From assembly GCF_007713685.1 (NCBI RefSeq), contig NZ_VMRJ01000005.1, positions 124,001 to 188,000 of the forward strand: a stretch of 64,000 nt of DNA, given 5' to 3'. This document shows, piece after piece, positions 35,201 through 42,797 of the stretch (the stretch's first letter is position 1; every line of letters begins with the position of its first letter). The translations under genes and the position numbers were made by a program. The notes under the pieces are model-generated. The model ran no database searches. It worked only from the letters and a program-made list of their open reading frames with translations, and was not told where the DNA came from. Origin of the DNA: Hymenobacter setariae (GTDB lineage Bacteria; Bacteroidota; Bacteroidia; Cytophagales; Hymenobacteraceae).

Positions 35201-36079
35201 ATGCGCCATTTTTATGCGGGCTGCCTAGGGGCATTAATGATGGCTAGCCCGGCACTGGCTCAATCAAACAAGTTGCTCAACGATACCATCGACGTGGATA
35301 AGAGCCACTACACGCTCTTCAACCCCACGCCGCGCAAGTACATGCGCCCCATGGTGCCCGACCGCCCTGGCATCACCGAAAGTCCGTACTCGGTCGATGC
35401 GGGCCACTTTCAGTATGAGACCGACGTGCTGCGCCTGCTCACGCGCCACGAGGGGCCGCAGCACGGCCACGACTGGTACGTGAACCACTTTTTGGCGAAA
35501 ATCGGCCTCACCGACCGCACCGATTTTCAGGTGGCGCTCGATACGTATACCTACTCGCACAACTTCGACGACAGCCAGGGCGGCAGCCCGTTTGACCAAA
35601 ACAAATTGTACCGGGGCGTGGGCGACATCACGCTGCGCCTCAAGCACACCTTGGTGGGTGACGACGATAGCCGCGGGGCCCTAGGCCTAGTGGGCTACGT
35701 GCAGCTACCCACCGGCGGCCCCGTGGGCGACGGCGGCTACGAGCCCGGCCTCACGCTCACCGGCGTATTTCAGTGCACCAAAACCTGGAGCGTGGGCGGC
35801 CAGGTGGCCAATAACTATTTCTTCGACCCCGACGCCGGCCAGCACTTCTACCAGCTCACGCCCACTGTCACTACCGACTACCAGTTCAACAAGCTCGTGC
35901 AGGCCTTCGTGGAAGTGGTGGGCTACTGGGACACCCGCCAAGCCAACTGGCGCAGCTCGGTGAACCTAGGGCCGCAGCTCGACATCTCCGACAACGTGCA
36001 GCTCGACTTCGGCGCGCACATGCCCCTCACGCACTCCGTCGATAGGGAGTATTTCCTAGGTATCAGTTTTCGGCGCTAA
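35201..36079 (+). CDS. Outer-membrane transporter, MetA-pathway (Phenol_MetA_deg) type
   Basis: 292 residues with a signal peptide (cleaved about A20, SPALAQ). The opening MVPDRPGITESPYSVDAGHFQYETD and the alternating aromatic/charged strands ending in FLGISFRR are typical of the Phenol_MetA_deg family of outer-membrane beta barrels, often proposed as channels for hydrophobic substrates. Substrate unknown. Convergent with the M28 gene, 15-bp gap. Confidence 0.72.
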   Translation: MRHFYAGCLGALMMASPALAQSNKLLNDTIDVDKSHYTLFNPTPRKYMRPMVPDRPGITESPYSVDAGHFQYETDVLRLLTRHEGPQHGHDWYVNHFLAKIGLTDRTDFQVALDTYTYSHNFDDSQGGSPFDQNKLYRGVGDITLRLKHTLVGDDDSRGALGLVGYVQLPTGGPVGDGGYEPGLTLTGVFQCTKTWSVGGQVANNYFFDPDAGQHFYQLTPTVTTDYQFNKLVQAFVEVVGYWDTRQANWRSSVNLGPQLDISDNVQLDFGAHMPLTHSVDREYFLGISFRR

Positions 36080-36094
36080 CTGACTAAAGCACAG

Positions 36095-38020
36095 CTAATC
36101 TTTTGTGAAGATATAGTTCTTGCCGTTTTCGAGCAGGGCAAATGTTGGCTTGTCGGGCGCGAACTGGAAGCGCAGCCCAGCTTCGGCGCAGGCAAATACG
36201 CCGGGGCTTATGGCCGCAAGTAGCAGCGGCGACTGACGCGTGGGTTGGGCCGTGAGCACGGCGCTGCCCTTCTTAATTGTAATTTTGAAGGGCAGCTGAG
36301 TACTGCTGTAGATACCCTCATAACGGGCTAAGTCAGTAGGGGCAGCGACATAACCAGTAGGGCGATACTGGGCCGAGAGGGCCGGGCGAGTGGCGCGGTT
36401 AGCCACGGCCCAGGCGGTGTGAAAGATGAGTTGGGTGCGGCGCGTGAGGGCCGGAAAGTCGATTTTCTCCACGTCGTCGGTGGGCTGGTGGTAGTCGGCG
36501 TGGAAGCCACTGGCGTAGAAAATGACCGGCACCCGGTGCTTGGCAAAGTTGTAGTGGTCGGAGCGGTAGTAGAGATGGCTGGGCTCAGCGATGGAGTTGT
36601 ATTTATAATCGAGCCCTAGGTGCTGGTAGCGCTGGTTGGTAGCTTCGCTCAGTGCACGCAGCTCGCCGGAAAGCCAGTTGTCGCCTATCAGGTAGAGGTA
36701 GTCGCCCTGGCCCTGGTGCACGCTATCGACGCGGCCCACCATGTCGAGGTGCAGGTCGGCCACGGTATTGGCCAGCGGGAAAATAGGGTGGTCGGTGTAG
36801 TAGCGCGAGCCCAGCAGGTCTGCTTCTTCGCCCACGTTGGCCAGGAATAGGATGCTGCGGCGCGGGCCGTGCCCGGCCTTCTTGGCCTGGGCAAAGGCGC
36901 GGGCCATGGCTAGCACGCTCACCGTGCCCGAGCCGTCGTCGTCGGCCCCGTTATATACCACGCCATTTTTGCGGCCGATGTGGTCGTAGTGCGCCGACAG
37001 CACTAGCACTTCGTTTTTCTTGTCGGTGCCTTCGAGGTAGCCCAGCACGTTTTCGGTGGTGAAATCGTCCGCTCGGTTCGCTATCCGCAGCTCGATGGGC
37101 CCTGGCTGAAAGGCTGGCGCCACGGGTTTGCCAGCGGCGGCTACGGCCTGCTGGTACTGCGCCAGGCCGGCGGGGGTGGTGCCGAGCAGCGCGGCCCCCA
37201 TCTCGGGCGAAAGGAAAAAAACGTTACTGCCTGGGCCGGTTGGGGAGGACTGCGGCTCACCAGGAAAGGTTATCTGGTCGTCGGGCCCTTGCCCAAACAT
37301 AAAAGGATAGTCTTGCAGCACGCGAGCGAAGGCCGCCGCGCTGGGCATGATGCGAAACGTAGCGCGTGGCGCCAGCGACCGGAGCGCTGGGCTGCGCGCT
37401 CCCATTTCGGCGATGCCCGCGGTGCCGTAGGGGCTAGGCTGGCCGTTTTGGCTTAGTAGCGGCTGGCCAGCTTTGGTTTGAGGCTCGCCCAATAGCAGCA
37501 CTAAGTCTTTGTGCTGCAAGTCGGGAGCATTGGCCGCGAAATCGGCGAAGGCCGGGGTGCTGATACCGTAGCCTACAAACGTGGGCTGAATGGTGGCCAT
37601 TGCCGCCGCAGGGTCGCGCAGGATGACGTAAAAATCCTTGTTCAGCACGAACGTCCGGGTCCCAATCTTTATGGACGAAGCCGAATCCAGGCCCACGCGG
37701 TGCAGCTTGAAATGCTGCCAATAGGGATTGTCGGAGTTTGGTACCGGGCCCGTCAGACCAGCAGCGGCAAAGGCCTTGGCGAGGTAGGTGGCGGCCATCT
37801 TCTGGCCTTTTTGGCCGGTGCCGCGGCCTTCGTAGGCATCGGAGGCCAGCACCGTCAGGTCTTGCCGCAGCTCCTGGGGCGTAATGCGGGCGGCGTAGAG
37901 CACCGACCAGTCGGGGGCGGCGAGCAGGCGCTTGGGTTTGGGGACCGGCCGGGTGGGCTGCGCCACGCTGGCACTCGCCGCTAGCAGTAGTAGGGCTCCT
38001 AGGTAGTAAAAAGGACGCAT
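36095..38020 (-). CDS. Secreted M28-family zinc peptidase (first of a tandem pair)
   Basis: 641 residues. Signal peptide (about 1-20), an N-terminal beta-rich and PA-like region (about 40-300), an M28 aminopeptidase domain (about 310-545) with ligands in SAHYDHIG, GADDDGSG, NVGEEADL and LDMVGR, and a C-terminal domain of about 85 residues (560-641) shared with the next two genes. Its C-terminal copy is the most divergent of the three. Likely periplasmic or surface exopeptidase. It follows the paralogue at 38126 on the same strand. Confidence 0.85.
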   Translation of the reverse strand: MRPFYYLGALLLLAASASVAQPTRPVPKPKRLLAAPDWSVLYAARITPQELRQDLTVLASDAYEGRGTGQKGQKMAATYLAKAFAAAGLTGPVPNSDNPYWQHFKLHRVGLDSASSIKIGTRTFVLNKDFYVILRDPAAAMATIQPTFVGYGISTPAFADFAANAPDLQHKDLVLLLGEPQTKAGQPLLSQNGQPSPYGTAGIAEMGARSPALRSLAPRATFRIMPSAAAFARVLQDYPFMFGQGPDDQITFPGEPQSSPTGPGSNVFFLSPEMGAALLGTTPAGLAQYQQAVAAAGKPVAPAFQPGPIELRIANRADDFTTENVLGYLEGTDKKNEVLVLSAHYDHIGRKNGVVYNGADDDGSGTVSVLAMARAFAQAKKAGHGPRRSILFLANVGEEADLLGSRYYTDHPIFPLANTVADLHLDMVGRVDSVHQGQGDYLYLIGDNWLSGELRALSEATNQRYQHLGLDYKYNSIAEPSHLYYRSDHYNFAKHRVPVIFYASGFHADYHQPTDDVEKIDFPALTRRTQLIFHTAWAVANRATRPALSAQYRPTGYVAAPTDLARYEGIYSSTQLPFKITIKKGSAVLTAQPTRQSPLLLAAISPGVFACAEAGLRFQFAPDKPTFALLENGKNYIFTKD

Positions 38021-38045
38021 CGGAAACGGAAGGGCTAAACGAAAA

Positions 38046-38073
38046 GCTGCCAGCCCATTGGTGAGCTGGCAGC
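38046..38073 (-). terminator. Terminator after the second M28 gene
   Basis: Perfect 9-bp stem GCTGCCAGC / GCTGGCAGC (38046-38054, 38065-38073) followed by TTTTCGTTT on the minus strand. Confidence 0.7.
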
Positions 38074-38125
38074 CGGTGAAGGTCCGCTAAAAAGTTGGAA
38101 GTAACCCTAGGTGCAAGTCGAGGCG

Positions 38126-40078
38126 CTACTCTTTGGTAAATACGAAGCTGCCGCCGCCCTGCTTGAGCGTGAAGCTGGGCTTGGCTGGGTCAAACTCCAC
38201 CCGAATTTGCGCCTGGTCGAACTTGAAAATGCCTTGGCTCACGGGCTCCAGCGCGAAGGCGGGCTGGCCGGTGGCCTGTGCCTTCAGAGTGGTGCCGTCT
38301 TTAGTAAACGTGACTTTGAGCGGAATCTGCGCGCTGGCGTAGGTGCCCACGTAGCGGTCGAGGTCAGTGGCCGAGGGCACAAAGCCAGTAGCGCGAAATT
38401 TCTCATCGACCAGTATGCGCTGGTCGCGGTTGGCCACGGCCCAGGCGGTGTGGAAGATGAGCTGGTCGCGCCGGGCCATGGCCGGAAAGTCAATCAGGGC
38501 CACGTCGTCGGTGGCTTTGTGGTACTGGGGGTGCAAGCCGCTGGTGTAGAATATAATCGGCACGTTGTGCTTAGCGAAGTTGTAGTGGTCCGAGCGCTCG
38601 TAAATGTGCTCGGGGTCGTCGGGGGCGTTGTACTTGTAGTCGAGCGCTATCGGCTGGTACTGCTGGTTGGTAGCCTCGCTCAGCGTGTTTAGCTCCGTGC
38701 TCAGTCGGTCGGCGCCCACCAGGTAGAGGTAGTCGCCCTTGCCCTGGTGCAGGCTGTCCACGCGGCCCACCATGTCGATGTTGAGGTCGGTGACGGTATT
38801 GGCCAGCGGGAAGATGGGGTGGTCGGTGTAGTACTGCGAGCCCAGCAGGCCCTCTTCCTCGCCCACGTTGGCCAAGAATAGGATGCTGCGCCGCGGGCCG
38901 TGCCCGTCCTTTTTAGCCTGGGTGAAGGCCCGCGCCATAGCCAACACGCTCACCGTGCCCGAACCATCGTCGTCGGCTCCATTGTAGACCACGCCATCTT
39001 TGATACCTAGGTGGTCGTAGTGGGCCGATACTACCACTACCTCGTCTTTCTTGTCGCCACCTTCGAGGTAGCCCAGCACGTTTTCAGTGGTAAAGGGCTC
39101 CTTCTTTTGCTTGAGCTGCACATTGGTAGAGGCAGGCTTGAACTCACCAGCAATGGGCTTGCCGGCGGCAGTTACGCCCTTCTCGTACTTGGTGAGGCCA
39201 GCCGGAGTAGTACCTAGTAGGGCGGCGCCTAGGGCCGGCGATACCAGCACAATACCGAGTCCACCTTGGGTTGGCTGGTCGGTAAACTCCAACTGCTCCT
39301 GGCCGAGTAGCTGAGCATAGTCCTTGGGAGTTTGTGCAAACGCTGCCGCCGTGGGGGCCACCAAAAAGACCGATTTTGGCCGTGCGGCGCGCAGGGCGCC
39401 GGTGCGGGCCGTCAGGGCTGGCAGGCCGCTGGCACCATACGCGCTGGTTGCGCCTAGCAGCGGCTGCCCGGTCTTATTGAGGGGCTGGCCTAGTAGTACC
39501 ACTAGGTCGCCGCCCGGTGCAGGAGTGGCATCGGAGTAGTTGGCTTCCTTAATGCCGTAGCCCGCGAAGGTGGGCTTTAAAGGAGCCGTAGAACCTATCA
39601 GGCCACCCGGTAATAGCACGTAAAAGTCCTTGCCTTGCGTGTACGTTTTGCCGCCCACCTGAATGGCCGAAGCCGGGTCGATGCTCACGCGGTTCATCGT
39701 AAAATGCTGCAAATACGGGTTGTCCGAGCCTTGGACTGGGCCGGCCAGTCCATCGGCCGCGAAGGCCTTGGCAATGTAGTCGGCGGCCATTTTCTGACCT
39801 TTCTTACCGGTTTCGCGGCCTTCGTAAGCATCCGAAGCCAGTACGTCGAGGTCAGTTTTTAACCCCTCAGGCGTGATGCTGGCAGCATAGGGCAGCGAGT
39901 AGTCGGTGGCGCTAGCGGCCCCAGCGGCCATCGGGGCAGTGGTAGTAGCCGCATCGGCTTGGCCGCGCTTATGCTTGGTTTTTACTTTGGTGGCGCCGGC
40001 CGGGGTGGGCACGGTAGGCTGGGCTACGGCGGCGCTTGCTAACAGTAGCGCCGTAGCTAGGTAAAGAGGTTTGGACAT
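38126..40078 (-). CDS. Secreted M28-family zinc peptidase (second of a tandem pair)
   Basis: 650 residues, colinear with the gene at 36095 throughout: SDAYEGRETGKKGQKMAADYIAKAF, SAHYDHLG, GADDDGSGTVSVLAMARAF, NVGEEEGL, DMVGRVDSL. Signal peptide (about 1-19), then a short KVKTKHKRGQA patch that resembles the linker of the 7156 protein. The C-terminal domain (565-650) is very close to that of the beta-lactamase-family gene upstream. The pair arose by tandem duplication. Confidence 0.87.
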   Translation of the reverse strand: MSKPLYLATALLLASAAVAQPTVPTPAGATKVKTKHKRGQADAATTTAPMAAGAASATDYSLPYAASITPEGLKTDLDVLASDAYEGRETGKKGQKMAADYIAKAFAADGLAGPVQGSDNPYLQHFTMNRVSIDPASAIQVGGKTYTQGKDFYVLLPGGLIGSTAPLKPTFAGYGIKEANYSDATPAPGGDLVVLLGQPLNKTGQPLLGATSAYGASGLPALTARTGALRAARPKSVFLVAPTAAAFAQTPKDYAQLLGQEQLEFTDQPTQGGLGIVLVSPALGAALLGTTPAGLTKYEKGVTAAGKPIAGEFKPASTNVQLKQKKEPFTTENVLGYLEGGDKKDEVVVVSAHYDHLGIKDGVVYNGADDDGSGTVSVLAMARAFTQAKKDGHGPRRSILFLANVGEEEGLLGSQYYTDHPIFPLANTVTDLNIDMVGRVDSLHQGKGDYLYLVGADRLSTELNTLSEATNQQYQPIALDYKYNAPDDPEHIYERSDHYNFAKHNVPIIFYTSGLHPQYHKATDDVALIDFPAMARRDQLIFHTAWAVANRDQRILVDEKFRATGFVPSATDLDRYVGTYASAQIPLKVTFTKDGTTLKAQATGQPAFALEPVSQGIFKFDQAQIRVEFDPAKPSFTLKQGGGSFVFTKE

Positions 40079-40133
40079 GAAGAGAAAAAAGAAAGAAGCA
40101 CGTCAGTGGAAAGTCGTAGCCAAATAAGGCAAC

Positions 40134-41465
40134 TTATTCCTTCGTAAATGTATAGGTATTGGCTCCCTGCTTGAGAAGAAAGCTAGGCTTGGCAGCGTCG
40201 AACTCCATGCGAATGCGAGCCTGGTCGAACTTAAATACGCCTTGGCTCACGGGCTCGAGCGGAAAGGCCGACTGGCCCGTGGCTTGAGCAGAGAGCGAGC
40301 CGCCCTCTTTGGTCAGCGTAACCTTGAGCGGAATCTGCTGGCTCGCGTAGGTGCCAGCGTAGCGGTCGAGGTCGGCCGCGGCGGGCGCAAAGGTGCTGGC
40401 CGCAAAATCGGGAATTTTATAGGGCTTGTTGAAGCAGATGCTGAGCACGTCACCCATCGCGTCACCTAGAGTATAGTTGTGGGCGTTGGTGCTCAGCGTA
40501 ATGGCCAGCTTGTCGTCGGGGAAGTAGCTGGCCAGCGACTGAAAGCCGTCGATGATGCCGCCATGCCCATAGCCGGGCTTGCCTTGAAATGGCATCATCA
40601 TGATGCCCCGCCCAAAACCATCGCGGATGGTTTTCATCTCGCCTAGGCTGGCCGCCGACACCAGCTTGCCCGCAAACAACGCTTCCAGAAAGCGGTCGAT
40701 GTCGGCTGGAGTCGATACCACCGCGCCAGCTCCGCCAGGGGTGCTCATGTTTGTTTCGGTGTCGGGCTGCCAGCCGCCGCTACCGGTGGGCTTGTAGGAG
40801 AATGCTTCCTGCTTTTTAGGGTCGATTTTGCCGCCGTAATAAGTGCTTTGGAGGCCGGCTTTGGCCACCACACGCTTTTGCAGGGCTTGGGCGTAGGGCT
40901 GCTTGCCGAGCTTTTCTATGATGTAGCCCAGCACGATGTAGTTAGAATTGCTATAGTCAAACTTTGCCCCCGGCTCGAAGTCCGGGGGATACTTGCTCAT
41001 AATGGCCAGTAGCTCGGCCTGCACTTTTGGCTGGGTCATGTAGCCTAGGTAGGCTGCATCGGCCGTGAGATTGTGCAGCCCGCTGCGGTGGCTCAGCAGC
41101 TGGTCGATGATGATGGTCTTGGCATTGGGCAGCTGCGGAAAGAAGGTGGCCAGCGGCGTGCCTAGGGTCAGCTTTTTCTCCTCGATGAGTTGAAAAATCA
41201 TCACCGCCGTGAACATCTTCGTGATGGAGCCCATGCGGTAGCGCGTGGCGGTGGTGGCGGGCACCGGGGGCGCCAGCTGCGCTAAGCCAAACGCGTGATT
41301 ATACACCACTTGCCCATTGCGTGACACGGCTAGGCTGCCCATCATCTTATTATTAGTAGCCAAGCTAGTGAGCAGGCTATCGAGCTTGGCAGTATTTAGC
41401 TGCTGGGCGCGGGCGGCGGTGGCCACGCCCAATAGGCCGGTAAGAAAGAGGAGCCGTGCGTTCAT
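40134..41465 (-). CDS. Secreted serine beta-lactamase-family hydrolase with shared C-terminal domain
   Basis: 443 residues. Signal peptide (1-20), class C beta-lactamase / DD-peptidase-like domain with GSITK (SxxK nucleophile), FDYSNSNY (YxN) and GYGHGG (in place of KTG), and the C-terminal DUF3471-like domain (about 355-443) shared with both M28 genes. Likely a peptidase, esterase or amidase rather than an antibiotic resistance enzyme. The ATG at 41465 starts the signal peptide. It is the first gene of a three-gene unit running to 36095. Confidence 0.82.
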   Translation of the reverse strand: MNARLLFLTGLLGVATAARAQQLNTAKLDSLLTSLATNNKMMGSLAVSRNGQVVYNHAFGLAQLAPPVPATTATRYRMGSITKMFTAVMIFQLIEEKKLTLGTPLATFFPQLPNAKTIIIDQLLSHRSGLHNLTADAAYLGYMTQPKVQAELLAIMSKYPPDFEPGAKFDYSNSNYIVLGYIIEKLGKQPYAQALQKRVVAKAGLQSTYYGGKIDPKKQEAFSYKPTGSGGWQPDTETNMSTPGGAGAVVSTPADIDRFLEALFAGKLVSAASLGEMKTIRDGFGRGIMMMPFQGKPGYGHGGIIDGFQSLASYFPDDKLAITLSTNAHNYTLGDAMGDVLSICFNKPYKIPDFAASTFAPAAADLDRYAGTYASQQIPLKVTLTKEGGSLSAQATGQSAFPLEPVSQGVFKFDQARIRMEFDAAKPSFLLKQGANTYTFTKE

Positions 41466-41562
41466 AAGGAAAAGGAAGAAAGTGCAAGAAAGTAATCGCA
41501 GCCCAGGGAGTTGCATTACATACCTAGGGCGGGCCAAGGGCGAAAAAACGCACTAATGTGAA

Positions 41563-41670
41563 GACCCCACCCCCATCCCCTCCCCTCCGGGAGAGGGGAG
41601 CCTGACGTCAGCAAGCGTATGCCTGCGGTCGGCTCCCCTCTCCCGGAGGGGAGGGGCTCGGGGTGGGGTC
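41563..41670. repeat. GC-rich palindromic repeat, copy 1
   Basis: 40-bp arms (41563-41602, 41631-41670) with two mismatches around a 28-bp centre. Arms begin GACCCCACCCC and contain CCCTCCCCTCCGGGAGAGGG. Same element as at 51021 and 55372, with a fragment at 4350. It lies between the beta-lactamase-family start and the 41694 gene stop. Confidence 0.88.
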
Positions 41671-41693
41671 CGCGCCTAGCCGGCGCTAGGCCA

Positions 41694-42536
41694 TTACTTC
41701 ACGGCAACTGTGCCGGCCGACTGGGCGCTGGGCAGCTGGTCGCAGCTCGTGACTACCAAGATGCGCTCGCCGGCCTGGGCGCGGGCGGCCAGCTTGCTGT
41801 ACACGTACCGCTCGCGGTACTCACTGATTGCGCTGCCTAGGGTGTGGCAAAACGAGCCGCTGGGGTAGAGCGCTGTGGCTGCCTGGGGGCAGAAGTAGGC
41901 AGCGGGAGCATTCCACCACTGGCCGCCATCGGGGCAATATTTGGTGAAGGCAGCGCTAAGCTCGCTTACGTTCCGGATGACGTGCTCGGTGCCGGGCACG
42001 AAGTACTTGCTCTGGGCAATGAGCTGCTGCATGGCCTTCGTGGTAAAGGCCTTAGAGGCGCCCGTGCGCTGCTGGAAGCGCCGGGCTTCGCGCAGCAGAT
42101 AATAAAGCTTGAGTTGCTCGGCATCGATCTTGGTCAGCAGGTAGTTGTACTCGGCCACTGGGTCGTCGAGGCGCTCGGTGGGCACTTGGTATTGCTGGGC
42201 CAGTAGGCGGGCATAGCCGGGGGCGCCCTTGGTTTTGATGGTAGCCTCCTCAGTATCGGCAGTGCCTAGGTCGGGTTTTTCTACCACCACCAGCGTGGGC
42301 TTGTAGGTGTCGAACAGCTGGCGCAGCTGCGTGTATTGCTCGTGTTTGGCGTCTTGGGAGTTGACCACGCCAAAGTACGTGATGCCAGAGGTCGGGGCGG
42401 TGGTTTTAGCAACTGGCATAGCAGCATACACGCCGGTCAGCGCTTGGGCATCGGGTACCAAGGCTAGGTCTTGGGCGGTAACACCTAGGGTGGAAAACAA
42501 CAGGGTAGTGGCGAAGATGAAGGCAGTGGTTTTCAT
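41694..42536 (-). CDS. Secreted protein, possible Tiki/TraB-like fold
   Basis: 280 residues with a signal peptide (cleaved about A21, GVTAQD). GVVNSQDAKHEQYTQL...KPTLVVVEKPD and the late AGERILVVTSCDQLPS segment follow the spacing of TraB/GumN (Tiki-like) proteins, which have an N-terminal GxxH/E site and a C-terminal GxxH; the second histidine seems to be replaced here. A Cys-containing segment (residues 210-245) is distinctive. I am not sure of the family. Confidence 0.5.
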   Translation of the reverse strand: MKTTAFIFATTLLFSTLGVTAQDLALVPDAQALTGVYAAMPVAKTTAPTSGITYFGVVNSQDAKHEQYTQLRQLFDTYKPTLVVVEKPDLGTADTEEATIKTKGAPGYARLLAQQYQVPTERLDDPVAEYNYLLTKIDAEQLKLYYLLREARRFQQRTGASKAFTTKAMQQLIAQSKYFVPGTEHVIRNVSELSAAFTKYCPDGGQWWNAPAAYFCPQAATALYPSGSFCHTLGSAISEYRERYVYSKLAARAQAGERILVVTSCDQLPSAQSAGTVAVK

Positions 42537-42797
42537 GACGAAGAAAGAAAAAGATGAGGGAAAGAAGAGAAAAAGAGACTGCTGCGAACGCGGTGCAAAG
42601 CAAGGCTACCGCTAGCTGGGCTTGATTAAGGTAGTGTGTTGATTTTAAAGATTTTGTGTGACCAAAAACTTAGAATTTGTCTGTTCAAATAGGTCATACC
42701 GCACCCGCTGCCGCAACTCGCTCGCGCCATGAATTGGATAATCCACCCGAGCCACCACTGCGGGCCCGGTATGCCCTACTTGAAGTGGGGGAGGGGG

